From Syncephalis fuscata (taxonomy: Eukaryota; Zoopagomycota; Zoopagomycetes; Zoopagales; Piptocephalidaceae), in contig JAHLTZ010000003.1 of NCBI GenBank assembly GCA_025786725.1, positions 914,863 through 978,862 of the forward strand: a DNA stretch of 64,000 bases, in the 5' to 3' direction. Each line of letters starts with the position of its first letter. The first letter of the stretch is position 1. The notes beneath the pieces are model-generated. The model did not search any database, was not told where the DNA came from, and saw only the letters and a program-made list of their open reading frames with translations. Made by a program: the position numbers and the translations under genes. Shown here piece by piece: positions 46,606 to 60,079 of this stretch.

Positions 46606-48962
46606 TTACATGGCATACCACGTTTTTCTATCAATTCTCTTTGATTTTTGGCCTTGAGATCCCTGAACCGATGTAGTCGAAAGTAGCCGTGTCACAGTCA
46701 CATCACGGCCATGCTACCTGTTCGTTATACATTCATCCGCTGAAATGCATGCCACCTATCGACGCACTCTCCTTTTGTATTCCGCAGTCAGCCATGTATG
46801 TCTTAGCCAATAAACTGGCGAATACGGCTTCCCTCAATGAATAACAATAAAAGATTCAGACTAATGTGCTGCAAACATTCGCATTAAACTTTTATTATTC
46901 ATATAAGCATGCTAGCAGAACTGGTTCACTTATTTACGAATAAAATAATGCGGATAACCTTGGCTTTCAAGTTTACACTACCTACTCTAGATGTATCTAA
47001 CTTGAATGATGGTCTAACCGGAATTTCGATTTATACACATGCATTGGGGAGGGGCACGCGCACTTACTTGTCCACCTGTCTGCCATGCCATCGCCTATTC
47101 GACGAGTGACAGACGAGTGAAAAACCACTAATTTGTCAACTGTCCAGCCATGTGCACAGCACTTGACACATGGTCAGTTTAAGCCTTGTGGCCGTTGTAG
47201 TGTGATGGCCAGCAATAGCAATGGCAACAACATCATAATGACTATTGCCATCCTTATTATCCCTGTTTCATTTATGTTGTTGCTGCTCTATTACACGCAC
47301 GCACACATCTCTATCTACTTGTTACTTGTTCACACTCCCTTTTACTCCACGCTTCATTCTTTGATATTGCCACTACTATTACTCTTGTTCCCGTATATTT
47401 CACCATTTTACTGCTCATACGTTCTGCATCCCCTTAATTCGTCTCCTTTTTTTGGGTGTGTCTTTTGATAACTATTGTTGTCGACGACCTTTGGCGCGCT
47501 TGTGCGTTTCTCCTTTCTATTGACTACGATATAACACCTAAGCCATTGCTACTACCTTTATATAATCATCGTCCTTTGTTTTTAGATAACAACAACAACA
47601 GTAATAATAATAATAATAGCCGTAAATATTCAAGTAAGTATCAATTGACTAGTGAGGTGCAGTGACGATTGCTGTTATCCTATCCACATGCTGGCCTGAA
47701 ACAATAGGGCAGTATTCTTGTATTCATTAAGCAAATTGTTGAATAACACTGGTGATGATGATGATGATGATGATGATGATGCGGTAGCACTGATAGAATA
47801 TTGTTTTGACAGTCATAAACTCAAAGTAATATACATTCGAAACTATTGTCTCTATAATCATTACTATCTATTCGCGCTTTTTTCTTTATTTTCGTGCTTA
47901 AATGGCGGCTATAATGGTTAGTCTATGGATTGCGTATGTCCTTGCCTATCGAATGCACGGGCACACTTGTTATTCTACACGGATATCAGGCCGCCTTGAA
48001 ACGAATTAATGGGCCGTATTATGGCCATAATTGACTGACCACCACTCAGTTCTATTGTATGCCTGCATGGCATGCTGCATGGGTGTATGGTTTCATCACA
48101 TGGCTGCTCTATCGCATGTTTTCACTTTGCTGTTTGATCTACATATCGCGTATATTATTTTGAGGTCAATGACTTTTCTCTTTTCCCGCACCTTTTGTTC
48201 AATTGCTACACACACACACACACGTCTATTATTGTCGTTTATTTGTTCTTTCCATTTACGTAGCAGTGTTAACACTATTAGCCAGTCTACTGAACTGTGC
48301 TCTTTTCTACTTGTTTAGATTGTTTTATACTACAAGTAGTTACTATCTTTTTACTATAAGCCTTCTCATCAGCTCCTCCTTCTTTCTATACAGTGTGTGT
48401 ATTGTGTGTATTGTTTGTTGGCGTGCGTAGTTGTAAGTTATATTACAAAAGTATTAATATGGTAATTTATTTTATTATCATTTTAGGCTGTACTTGATAT
48501 TTTTGAGTTCAAACAACTTAGTAAACATATTCTATTCCAGGTTACGTCTACTAGATCTGCAGCAATTGCACGGTTTCAACTACTCAAGATCTTAACGTAC
48601 GTATTTGTGCAAAGTGGGTTGAGTGGAGATATTTCCATACTTGTCACCTAGTTCTAGTTGAAAGGACATCGGATCAGTAGTGCTACTTGCCGAGCATATT
48701 TGTTGGCTCAGTTTGACGTTTGAAGCTCCGATACGCTGCTTACTCGGTGAGCCTGTTTCGGTCTACTGCTTGCTTATTGATACAAGGCCGAGAAAAGCGC
48801 GCTTCACTATAAATAATTCGTGTTCTTTTTGTCGCACTATTTTATTCCTTGCTTTTGTGCGCTTTAGCTTAAGACCTTGTACATCTTTATTAACCAACCA
48901 TTATATATTTAGTTTACCAGATTTCGTTTATTGTACGCTATTGAAACAGCTATTGTAATACA
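46606..48962. other. Upstream region of the disordered-protein gene
   Basis: Mixed tract with a GAT microsatellite at 47752-47783 (it would encode an Asp run) and a CA run near 48211. From 48486 to 48651 an open segment follows a TTATCATTTTAG acceptor-like site and reads AVLDIFEFKQLSKHILFQ. It may be an exon of a gene whose other parts I cannot join, or part of the 5' leader of the gene at 48963. Confidence 0.3.
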
Positions 48963-51704
48963 ATGGGCAAACTATCGCTATTTCGTAAAAAATCTACCTC
49001 CTCATTACGCGATGAAAGCGTAGATTCGGAGGAAAGAGTCAGTACTGCCCCTCCAGCGCTGCCTTTATTGAATATTGGCTCTTCTCGTCCAGCGGACAGT
49101 AAATGGTCGCCAAACAATGGCAACGATACTTTTCAATCGTCACTAGCCAGTCCGCCCAAGTCTCCGCTAGATACCAGTATACAGCAAAGCAGCTTGTTGG
49201 ATGAAATCTTTAGTGATCTGTCTCTTTCTAGCGGTCTTACGTCTACTACGCGTGAAGAGTCGTCGGTCAATCAAGGCCGTCCAACGTCTTATGAGCCACT
49301 TGGTACTTCTTCGGCAGTAGCTGGTCACGAATCGGGTAAGTAATTACTTAATAATATATATATATATATATGAATAAATGCCTAATTAATGTTATTTAAT
49401 ATAGGAGCCGGCCAGTCTACACTAATGTCATTTGGCGACGATATTAGTGCTATTATGGATAGTGCTAGCCATTTGAATTATAATGAAAGTAGTTTTAGCA
49501 CTGCTACACCTTCTGCAACCGTGTCCAAGTCAACACGTCAAGGCAAGCAATCGTCTAAATCGCACAAGCATTCATCCCGTGCTAAGAAGCAGGATAATGA
49601 GGACAGTGAATTTATTGACATTTATCGCAAGGCTGCAGCCAATGCACCACGTACACGCGACCTAGCCACTAGTCCGAAGAAAGATGGATCAGCCATTCGC
49701 TCATCGGTTACTACAGTATATGCAGCTGGTGCTAAACAGCCAAAAAGCCGCAAAGCCGATAAACGGGCAAGCTGGCGAAAACAATCTGAAAATGCCGCTC
49801 GTGCACGTGCAGCCACGTTTGCTGCTGGCCGATTTGCCGACGAATCGAAGGCCTATGGTGAAGAAGATAGCGAAGAAGAAGAAGACGAAGAAACTACGTC
49901 ATCTGACTACACTTCTAGCTCATCCGAATCCGAAGAAAGCGATGCCGAACAAAGCGATGCCGGATCGGATGCATCTGTATCGTCTGGCGGTGCTGGACTT
50001 AATCGTATTGGCCAGATTGCCGTTGCTAGAGGTTTGGCACGTCAAGCAGAACGCGACAAAGCAAGTCGAATCCAGCATTGGGCCGGTACAGTTGAAAAGA
50101 TTGATAATGGCAATTTGGCCATTGAACGCATGAAGGATCGTCACCGTCTTGAAATGGAGGCTGTAGGTGCCGTTCCTAGTGTGCCTACAAATGCGCCACT
50201 TGTACAAGCAGGTGCACCAGCTGGACCAACTGGGCTTGTAAACCCACAGGCTGGTAATACAGCTACACGTGCGCCTATGACACGACATGCAACGACCGGT
50301 GTTATGTCAGTGGATTTAATGCGTACAGGTACACCTGTTGGACAACAACAAGGAACTGATGCAGCTGTAAATGCTATTCACGATCGTTTAGCTGATGCGC
50401 GTGGATTTAATCGTAAACACTCGCTACCGCTAATGAATAGTAATGCAGGTGATAATTCTACTCTATTAAATAGCGCCAACAATGGCAATCGACCCAGCCA
50501 ACTCTCTTTGGTGTCCAATAATGCTACAGCCTTTCCGGGTCAACAACAGCAGCCATCTGGATCACAAACTATACCTGTAATAACCGGCCCTCAACCATTG
50601 TCACCTGTTCATATGCAAATTGACGCTAATCATCGTGTATTGGCCTCTAGCACCTCTACAGTATCTACCGGTGCTACGCCATCCTCTGCTGCCTCATCGG
50701 TATCGTCTAGTACAGCTCCAGATACTATTGTGGTTGATAAGACTCGTAGAACATCAGCTAAAGGCCGTTTGCAGCAAATTCCATCTTCAGATGAAGAGGA
50801 TGACGAAGAAGATGACGACGACGACGACGATGCATCTGACGATGAAGCACCAATTGCTGGCAATCGTCAAACAGTCGTTAAAAAGGCATCTGATCTACAG
50901 CGGCCTAATGCTACTGCTCCTGTAGCATCCGGTATATATAACGCACGTCTACCATCCGCTCCACGTTCACCACCTTATCAGCAAGTGCCAGCAATGGAGC
51001 ATCACTATCAGCCAGGTATGCCTAATGTAGCTTCAATGCCACAAGGTCAGCCAATGCAAGAGGCCGTCTATGCACCACAGCAGCCACCATTGACACTGAT
51101 CCAACAGCAACAACAAATGGCAGCAGCAGCTCAACAAGCCAAATTGCAGCAACAACAGCAAATGGCAGCAGCAGCTCAAATGTGGTCAGGTAACCGTAAC
51201 AATGGTGCCATTGCTAATCCACCATTATCGCCAATGCAAGCATATCCATCTCCTTCACCGCCTACAGCCCCTCAACGTGTTGAAGGTGTACGTACTCAGC
51301 CAGCAGGATTTGTTCGTCCCGGCCAGCCAACGTTATTGCAACAACAGCAAATGTTGCAACAGCAACAGCAACATCAGATGCAAGAGCAATTCAATGCTCG
51401 TTTGTCCATGCGAGTACCTCCACAGCCACAATCTCCACCTTATTCAGGCCGTAATCCAGCTCAACGTACTCAGCATTGTTACAGCAACAGCAACAGCAAC
51501 ACAACAACAACAACAAATACAACAACAACAAATACAACAACAACAACAGATGTCGCAACAACAGCAACAAATGCAACTACAACCGCAATCAATGCCATTA
51601 TCGTCATCGGGCCCCTTCCCATCTCAACCTCAAGGTCTATGGGAGGAAGCCGTATACAGCCATTGATTTCTGGATTCTCTCAATCGCCGCTTAGTGGTCA
51701 ATAA
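48963..51704 (+). CDS. Large disordered Ser/Gln-rich protein of unknown function
   Basis: Two exons, 48963..49335 and about 49405..51704, with a 69-nt intron and consistent phase. The start MGKLSLFRKKSTSSLRDESV is a basic N-terminus. Acidic and Ser-rich runs follow, then a more ordered segment (RIGQIAVARGLARQAERDKA, then RIQHWAGTVEKIDNGNLAIE) that may be helical. A second acidic run and long Gln/Pro-rich tracts follow. I recognise no domain. Near 51475 the main frame turns Thr/Asn-rich, while another frame continues as poly-Gln and ends ...GLWEEAVYSH at 51666. Two small frame shifts there, or a true alternative end, are likely. A cytoplasmic or nuclear scaffold is possible, but this is a guess. 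Confidence 0.7.
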
Positions 51705-52750
51705 GATATATTATATTGTATCTTATAGATCATTATTCCTATTCCTATTATATATCATTATCATTATTATCATTATTATTAACTTTTTTGATTATGAAGA
51801 CTTATCCGTTTGATGTTTCTTATTGTAATTCGCTATCATCTACCATTTTATTAGATTACCATTGCCTTTTCGTATCGCTTTAGGATATTCTACGTACTTA
51901 CGCCAATTATACGATCGTTGTTATTATCATTTGCATTCATATGCCCAACTTGGTGTATGATACTTTTGAGCGTTTATCGCTTAACATTTCGTTCTTTCTA
52001 TATTCATCTATGTCCGGCATTTGCCAACACAAATACAACAATAACATTCACTTTACAATTTAACCGTGTGTCTATTTAATGCTATAATAGATGGAGTTTT
52101 AATGATGTGGGAATAATGGCTTATTTAATTAAATGTACAATTAGAGCAGATGGATTTGGCATTGCCACACTTTTACGTTACGGAATGTGAATTGAAGCAA
52201 TCCACTTTTATCCATACTCAATGAATTATGATTGGTTTTAGAAAAGCACCAATAAACGTAAAGAAATGTGAGACATTGGTCTTAACCAATGAACACTCCA
52301 ATTATAGTAATAATAATAGTGAAAAATAGACACTTGTAATTGATAGAGTGGATGGATACTAGTAATTCACTTACACTAATAGTCATTGTAATTATACTAA
52401 TAGTAATAAGAAAGAGACCCATCTTCCTCTCTTTCTCTCTCTTCCTCTCTCTTTCGTTCTTATTTCACCCATCTTCGTGCGTCTTCTTTCCTTTTCCTCA
52501 GAAATTGTTTTCTTTCTTATTACGCTTCTTTTCTATTGTTGGTCAGACTTATTTTTACTTATTCTTTCTTTCAATTGAATGATTGCTACTTTAGTATCTT
52601 GAACTATATCTTATTGTAAGTAGACTAGAATAGACATGGTTATTACTATTGTTATGGTGGCTATTATACGATGGGCTAAACGATGAAGGATAAGGTTATG
52701 CCTTGAACAGCCTTTAATCTGCCCCTTTTGATAAATCTTTTTATTACTTG
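51705..52750. other. Intergenic region
   Basis: 3' region of the disordered-protein gene; AT-rich with a CT-rich stretch near 52425-52500. No supported gene. Confidence 0.4.
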
Positions 52751-52905
52751 TAGATTAACTAGATTGTAAACAATTAAACAATCTTTAACTAGATTGTAAA
52801 CAATTAAACAATCTTTAACTAGATTATAAACAATTAAACAATCTTTAATTAGATTGTAAACATATTAAACAATCTTTAACTAGATTATAAACAATTAAAC
52901 ACTTG
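52751..52905. repeat. Five-copy 30-bp tandem repeat
   Basis: Five copies with period 30-31 bp. Each contains AGATTGT (or AGATTAT) and ACAATCT, which are inverse and could form a small stem with a 10-nt loop. Confidence 0.9.
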
Positions 52906-52935
52906 CTAACATTGAATACATTGTTTTCTATTTAG

Positions 52936-53322
52936 TGATTAGTGAAAAGCGTATAGATTTGTTCCAAGTGCTTCAAATCGCTACTCTGACCAATTACAAC
53001 ACGCATACACCTATTCTACGATCAGTTTTATATAACTTATTATATCTATCGTGGGCCGTTTTCTTTACGTAGAGATTGAGCGCTTCAGTACTAAACGCAA
53101 CCAACAACGTATCACAGCTGTGGCACATAAGCGCATTTATTCTGTAAGTATCATAGTGATGGATACTGGGCATATAGGCACATGGGATCTATTAGCATTT
53201 ACTAAACTAATTACTGGCTTGTCTGACAACCTGATAACTCTTATGTTTATTTATAGAAATTCAGTCTACACTATATTAGCGTGCTAGTAGATATTGACAG
53301 ATACGGCCGTTAATAATAACGA
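52936..53322 (+). other. Possible small multi-exon gene, unresolved
   Basis: After a TTCTATTTAG acceptor-like site, an open segment reads ISEKRIDLFQVLQIATLTNY to about 53028. A 48-nt GT-AG stretch follows. The next segment to 53141 ends at GTAAGT, and the piece after the TTTATAG acceptor at 53258 reads to a stop in two possible frames. No domain is recognised. It may be upstream exons of the ankyrin gene or chance. Confidence 0.25.
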
Positions 53323-53467
53323 GCCGTTATTACGACGAATTTAGAACAACCTATTATTATATTTGACTATTGGTCACTACTATTATTGATTTATCGTTTA
53401 CTATTACTGTTACAACCACGACCACTACAGTTACTTTTGTATTTGGTAACTTTTCATACTGGCGCTA

Positions 53468-56400
53468 TTGTTGACGTCAGTGGCATCCAGTGCCATGAAA
53501 TATTTGGCGGGCGGTACGACGTGCGATCATCTTAATTGTGACGGTTCCACACCAGCCAATATTACTGCCGTGTCTTCTAGTTACCGCCATCAACATTGTC
53601 AGTACGATCAACGACAACAACAGAATAACCAACGACAACAACTAAATCAACCACAACCACAACCACTACAACCATTACAACCACATTATCAATACCCAAG
53701 TGATATGAAGAATGATCATGCTAAATCGCATGATACAGCTAGCGACACCACCGTTAAATATAGCAATACTGCGACAATTACTGCTACAATGATTGAATCA
53801 ACACCACTTGTAGAATCAATGGCAAATAAATGTCCAGATTTAGCTAGACATGCTTTAGAAGGATCAGATTTAAGCAGTGTAGAATCAGAATTGTTGGAAA
53901 GTGATTCCGATATCGATGATGCTAAGCGAATGACCAAAAAACTATCGCGTAAATCACCAACTGAAACTACAGCTGCCATAGCAGCTTCTTCGTCTTCGTC
54001 TTCTCTTCTCCTTCTACATCATCGCAGTATCGTCATCAGCTCGTAAAAATTCAATGGAACGACAAATGGATGCCCTATTCGGTACAGATGATAGTTCATT
54101 TTCAGCCATTTCATCGCTTAGTGAAAGTGACGATCATGATGAAGAATTAGCAAGACCAGAAAGTTTTACATCTAATCAACGACGTAATACGACATTGTCA
54201 TATGGTCGTGCAAGACGTGGTAGAAGGAAACAGGCCAATAGTAATGGCATACATGGAGAACCATTTAAATATGAATCTAGTGATAGTAGTGAATCTATTC
54301 ATCATCATCAACATCGACGACAACGATCAACTGATAGTAATCAACGACATGGTGGAGGTGTGTTTACTGAAGATGAAAGCGATGGTAATAGTATGGATGA
54401 TACCAATCATAGTGTAGATTCGACTATATGTTCACCAAGTGGATCAACCAAAATGGCATATACAAAGTATAGTTCTACCAGCAATATTCGACGTAAAACC
54501 GATACAGAAGCCACTCGACCCAATCAACGGGATCGTTCAGGCCGTACACCTATATTTCGATGTATTTCCAGCAATGATCTTAATGGGCTTAAACGATGGC
54601 TAGGTATGGGGGCCGATGTTAATGCACGCGACCATGCTGGCTGGACACCCATTCATGAAGCATGTATTTATGGCAATCTAGATATTGTACGTTGTATAAT
54701 TGAAGTCACGCTAATGTAAATGCTACGGGTAAAAACGGCGATACACCATTACACGATGCAGCCAGAAGAGGGTGGCAAGATGTAGTAGAAGTGTTATTAC
54801 AAGCTGGTGCCAATCCAGATATTGCTAATAAGAAAGGCCAACGGCCTGTCGATGTATGTGGACAATATCCAGCTATTCGTAACTATTTAGCTAGACGACT
54901 TCGCCTACAAAATCTTACTATGTCGCGAGACCGGGCTGGTCAAACAATGCTACACCGTGCCTGTTCACGTAATAGAATAGCTGATGTATTGGATCTACTT
55001 AATTGCGGTGCTAGTGTAGAAGCATGTGACTATGCCGGATGGACACCATTACATGAAGCAGCCCTGGAAGGACACGTCGGTATTGTTAAACTGTTACTGG
55101 CCAATGGAGCCAATGCCAATGCCAAGGGACACGGCGGGGACACTTCATTACACGATGCAAGTCAAAATGGTCATATTAGTGTAGTAAAACTGTTAATTGA
55201 ACATGGTGCCGATCCACGAATAAAGAATGAGGCCGGACAACGACCCATCGATGTGGCAAATGATTCACAGATTAGTGAATTATTACGTAAAAGCAGTAAA
55301 ACATGGAAGAAATCTATTATGGATAAAAAAGGTCAGAATACAACAATGAATACGGATTCAGACTTTACCCAAGACAATTCTATGTCATCGACTAAATTGA
55401 CAAGTACTTGTTTATCAGCCTCATTAGCATCATCGCCTCCTTCTTCTATTTGTTCCTCCCCTCCACCACCACCACCACTATCACTACCCCCATCTTCTAG
55501 TTCACCTGGGCCATCGACAAATGGTCGATTCTTTTCTATCGATAGTAATAGTATGAAAGGACTCGAATTATCAGATACCGGACGTGGCAATCGATCTGAA
55601 CAGATTGGTTTTCATCGACGTTTACAATCACTGTCTACAGTTACTGATGTGATTAAATCAGATAAGCGATCATCACTTGGTAAACATTTAATGTCAAAAG
55701 ATGACGATGATGAAGATGAAGACGATGAAGAGGACGACGACAACGACGAAGAGGACGACGAAGAGGACGGTCATATAAATAAAAAGATGGCCAAATCAAA
55801 AAAGCCACGACATAAACCACGTACAAGTCGGTCCCAATCACCACATACACACACTACTAAAGACAATGGATCCATAAATGCCAATGGACAAGCTCCACTG
55901 TCAAGAGAAGAGCGTAAAATGCAACAATTGATGGCCACTATACGTCGACTTGAAGAACGAGATGAAAAGAAACGACGACGTCGACTTCATTCAGAAAGAT
56001 CAGCCTCGCCTCAAACACATGTTCGTTCTGATCATCATCACTTATCACGATCACCACCACCACCACCTACAACAACAACAACAACAACACAACAACGAGA
56101 TACTGTATCATTAATGCCACCACTATCATTACCACCATCACCACCATCACCACCACCTATAATAGCAACTACATTAGCAACAGCAGGTGCACTGTCATCC
56201 ACTACATTAACATCTACACATCCATCTAATACACCGACACCTATTATTAAACGGAAACCAGGTCGTCCACGTCGTATTAGTCAAACTAGTCTAACTACAC
56301 ACCGACGGGTAAATAGCAGCAATGCTTTAACTAACAAACTTAAATGTGAAGAAGTGTCCAAAACAGTCAAGGGGCGGGTACAAGAGTTGAATGATATGGA

Positions 56401-58118
56401 TAGACGGGCCCGACATAGAGACAGCAGTGGTAGAACAGCGCTTCATCGACGGGCTAAAAAAGCTGATTTAGATAGTGCGCGTCAATTACTCGCTCATGGT
56501 GCTGATGTTAATTGCCGTGATAATGCTGGCTGGTCTCCATTACATGAAGCAGCACTGGCCGGTCATGCTGATATGGTGCAGTTACTATTGTCCCATGGTG
56601 CCAATGTGTCAGTACAAGCGGAGAACCTTGATACACCGTTACATGATGCAGCAGAGGCTGGTTACGTTCAAGTAGTACGGCTTCTACTTGATGCCGGTGC
56701 CTCACCTGATGTCAAGAACGAACAAGGCATGACACCCCTTGATCTGGTGGATGTAGATGCTATTAAAGATGTTGATGAGCGACGTATTGCTAAAGAGATC
56801 CGTGAATTACTTAACAAAGCATTACGTAGTCAGAATAGACGATCTAAATCTGAATTAGAAAGTAAACGAGTAGCCGGTAAGTTGTTATCATTATTTAATA
56901 ATAATAATCAATGTTACTAATGATCTATTTATTGATATAGGTGATGATGCGGCTATGTCGGATGCTTCTAATACTTCTTTACGTAGAAAGCGTCGGCTTG
57001 TTTCGGGTCGTCAATTGGCATCTCGTCGATATGATGATGATGACGATGATGAAATAAACGACGATCGTCATATTAAGGTTAAATCACAGGAAAAGAAGAA
57101 GAGAGATGGTAGAAAACGACAAAGTAAAACGCCAGAATCTTCTCTATCCACAAATACGTCAACGTCAACAGCAACACATACAGCAATACGACATGCTAAA
57201 CGTACTTCTGTTGTAGTAAAACAAGAAGAAGAGGAATTAAATGAGCCATTATTATTTACAAAGATGATACTGCCCGTTAAAGTAAAGCGTGAACCATTAA
57301 CAGATCATACAACAGCACCTTTACCATTAAAGGCCCGATTCTTTCCACCTTCAACGATACCACGACTTGATATGGCCCATGCTAAACGATTTCTACCATT
57401 ATATACAGTTCAATTGGATACCACAACCTCATATACTAATGGACATGGTTTATTAAATACAGATCAAGGTGGCCATAATGCCTTCTTTGTTATTGATCTT
57501 CAAGTGCACCATTTACTAGATTTACCACAACATTTATCGTTATTTGCTCGATATCCTGACTTGCAGCGTCGATCGGTGGGTCAGCGAGAGAAGGAGCGGT
57601 TCTGGGGACCGTTGGCGTATATGTTAATGGCTAATGGACGATCCGGTCAAGTAATGCCAGCTCATAGTACACTGCAATGGAAGGAACAAGAGAAGCGTCG
57701 ATTTTTGTCGACGGATATTTACTTTGTTCGTTTAGATGATGTGGCGAGTCTTATACGACGTGACTATCCGTATTTAAGTGAACAGTTGATTACTATTAAA
57801 TTGGATTTAGGATTTTCTGATGACATTGCTACTAATGCGTTACGTTCTAATAATCAACATGGCACGTGTACAGAGGATTCAATGGCTTTAGATACGTTGC
57901 AGTCACCATTAGTATCTACCACCACCACTACCACAACGGCGACGAATGGTGCGGCGACTAAATCTACTCTGCCTCCTCCTACTCCTCCGACAACGATGAG
58001 TGCTACATTTAGTTTACCGGCTAAATTTGCTATGAAGTTAAACAAACAGCTAAATACTAATGTTGCTACTACCTCCACCTCTTCTACCACTACTACCAAT
58101 AAGCAAAGTCAACGATAG
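53468..58118 (+). CDS. Hos4/ANKRD11-like ankyrin protein (probable chromatin co-repressor subunit)
   Basis: Two exons, ..56876 and 56941..58118; the 64-nt intron joins RVAG to DDAAMSDASN in phase. The N-terminus is Gln/Ser/Asp-rich. Three similar ankyrin modules lie near 54530-54900, 54925-55290 and 56415-56760. Each has an AGWTPLHEA-type (AGWTPIHEA, AGWSPLHEA) and a DTPLHDAA-type motif. Between modules 2 and 3 are acidic, Pro-rich and basic linkers, including an AT-hook-like KRKPGRPRR. The C-terminal region (FLPLYTVQLD, NAFFVIDLQVHHLLDLP, REKERFWGPLAYMLMANGRS) looks like the domain shared by fungal Hos4-type proteins. Family knowledge: Hos4 is in the Set3 histone deacetylase complex. Frame breaks: near 54040 (start could be the Met at 54054) and near 54708 inside module 1, where one base is missing before ANVNATGKNGDTPLHDAA. 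Confidence 0.8.
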
Positions 58119-58484
58119 CGTTTTTATTCTTTGTTTGTTTTTTTTGCATTTCTTTTTTTCTTTTTCACTTTACGTGATTGCTCGTATATATATATATATA
58201 TACTTTACACACAAGTCTTTTGTATAAACTCTGACTTTTTTTTTGGGTAACACATAGAACACATCGAGGGGTAGTCCATATTATAAAATGTATTTTATGC
58301 CATTATAACTAGCACTAGATCAATTTATTGTTATCCTCCTATGGTTATTTACTATTAGTTTATAGTTTAGTATAGTTGGTTGTTTTAAAATAAACAGTTT
58401 AAATTTATTTAGTTTATTAAAATGGTGTAGTTTTATGGTTATAACCATGATTTTGGTGTTGGATGACTATTTTGTTAATGTTTA
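58119..58484. other. 3' region of ankyrin gene
   Basis: T-rich with a TA microsatellite at about 58183-58202. No gene is seen. Confidence 0.5.
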
Positions 58485-59500
58485 CTCTATTGAACATGGA
58501 AACAAGTGGCAAGTTTTATTTAATCATTACACTATTACATTTATTGTTATTTAATGGTTAAATGACTAATATTTAATAATATTGAATCGATTGAACATGA
58601 TGATGGGTGGTGAGTGACATCAGTCATTAAATACTCATTATTGTAGCTTTATTATTCAGTATGCATATATTCTATGTACTTGTATTATTCTATACCATAT
58701 TGGGTATATTATATTGTTTATATGTTCTAATAAGCCTTATTAAGTCTACTCATTACATTATATACACTATAAATTTTACACCGCTTTTTATGCTTTCATA
58801 CAATACATTGATTATTTTATGTATCATTCTATACTTGAATAGTCTTCCTCTATTCAAAACTATTTTATTTTGTTCTAGTTTTATTATTAATAAATGACTA
58901 ATTTCATTCATTGATCATGCATATATACTCAATAACTTAACATTGCTAATCTCGTTTAATATTGCATACTCATTATAATGTATACTATTCTATTACATAT
59001 TGGCTATGTGCTATCTAGTGCGTTGTTTGTTTGGTTCCAGCTCTATTACTATAAAGCTTGGTCATTGCACTTAACATTGAGCTATATCGGTAGAACAAAT
59101 ATTAGAGGTATGTGTAAACTTTTGCTTTATTAAAAGTATTTAGCACTTTGATTATGATGGCTAATTAGGACGAATTAGTTGATGGCAGTTAGTTATAACT
59201 TTGATGGTATCCAAGTTAAGTAATGTGGCACTAATAGAATGACAAGCTTAAAAAAGCAGATTGGTGCAGAAATGAGATAAACTATGAATAAAGGCAGTGC
59301 AAATAGTAATAGCGCAATACTGTGCAAATGTAATGATATATGTATTTACAATTGAAAATAAATGTATACAGTATAATAAATCTATAATGCTGAGTATTTT
59401 GATCACTGATGTCACTCACTGCTTATCATCATGTTCAATGGAAAAAATATTATTAATTGTAGACATTCAACATCGAATTACATTAGATTATTAGTGAATT
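58485..59500. mobile_element. TIR element family, copy E
   Basis: Left arm from TCTATTGAACATGG at about 58486 with a second inner arm near 58590. Right arm near 59365-59500 (GTCACTCACTGCTTATCATC, then ATGTTCAATGG). It is closest to copy D, and its 58661-58897 frame aligns to the hydrophobic frame of the other copies. Confidence 0.72.
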
Positions 59501-59957
59501 GTTTAATATCAATGTATTGGAACTAGTATAAGTAAATCATTGGTATTATTGTTAAAATAAGCAGTGCCAATGTAGCTGTATTAAATGTAGCTAACTAATT
59601 AATATTATATTTATTTAATAAACTAAATAAACTGTATAACAGCACATAATCTCAATTAAAGCAACTAAGGGGCAATAATGTCATTCTTTTGGATTCCTCA
59701 TTGTATGCATGCTTCAATAAATTAAGATACAGGCGCAACAGCTGTACCAGTTCAGGTGTGTAAGAAATCGTGCACGCCGTAGAGTTGGACTTGATACGTG
59801 AAACTAATAATATGCTGAGTGAAAATATATGTAACATATAGGATGCTGTATTTAGTATTGATATGTTTTTTGGAGTTTTAAAATAAAAGTTGTTAGCAGC
59901 TAGTTATTTTATTGCTTTTGACAATATATCTTTTTTAACACACTGCAACTTATTAAC
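59501..59957. other. Intergenic region
   Basis: AT-rich, presumably holding the promoter of the secreted-peptide pseudogene. Nothing else seen. Confidence 0.4.
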
Positions 59958-60079
59958 ATGAATACTTTTATGTTATTATCTCTGCTCTTGTAACTGCTTT
60001 TATGGCCAGCACCGCTGCAACCAATACCAGAACTATGCCTCAAGCATTAACTAGCGTCTCAAATATTAAAGAATTTTAG
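59958..60079 (+). pseudogene. Small secreted peptide paralogue, frame-broken
   Basis: Aligns to the start of the gene at 61018 (VIISALVTAFMASTAATNT against AIISALAVVFVASTTMADT). It is one base short between the ATG and that frame, at a T4 run, as in the microexon gene. It ends after about 35 codons with KEF and TAG. Either a pseudogene or a base miscall plus a very short peptide. Confidence 0.6.

Noticed and set aside
46909-47109. Plus-strand frame of 66 aa as a secreted peptide
   Set aside because: No clear signal peptide and no likeness to the secreted family at 44, 60 and 61 kb.
49622-51666. Overlapping frames in the disordered-protein gene
   Set aside because: Most are shadows of repeat-rich coding DNA. 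Only the poly-Gln frame near 51480-51666 was kept as a possible alternative C-terminus.
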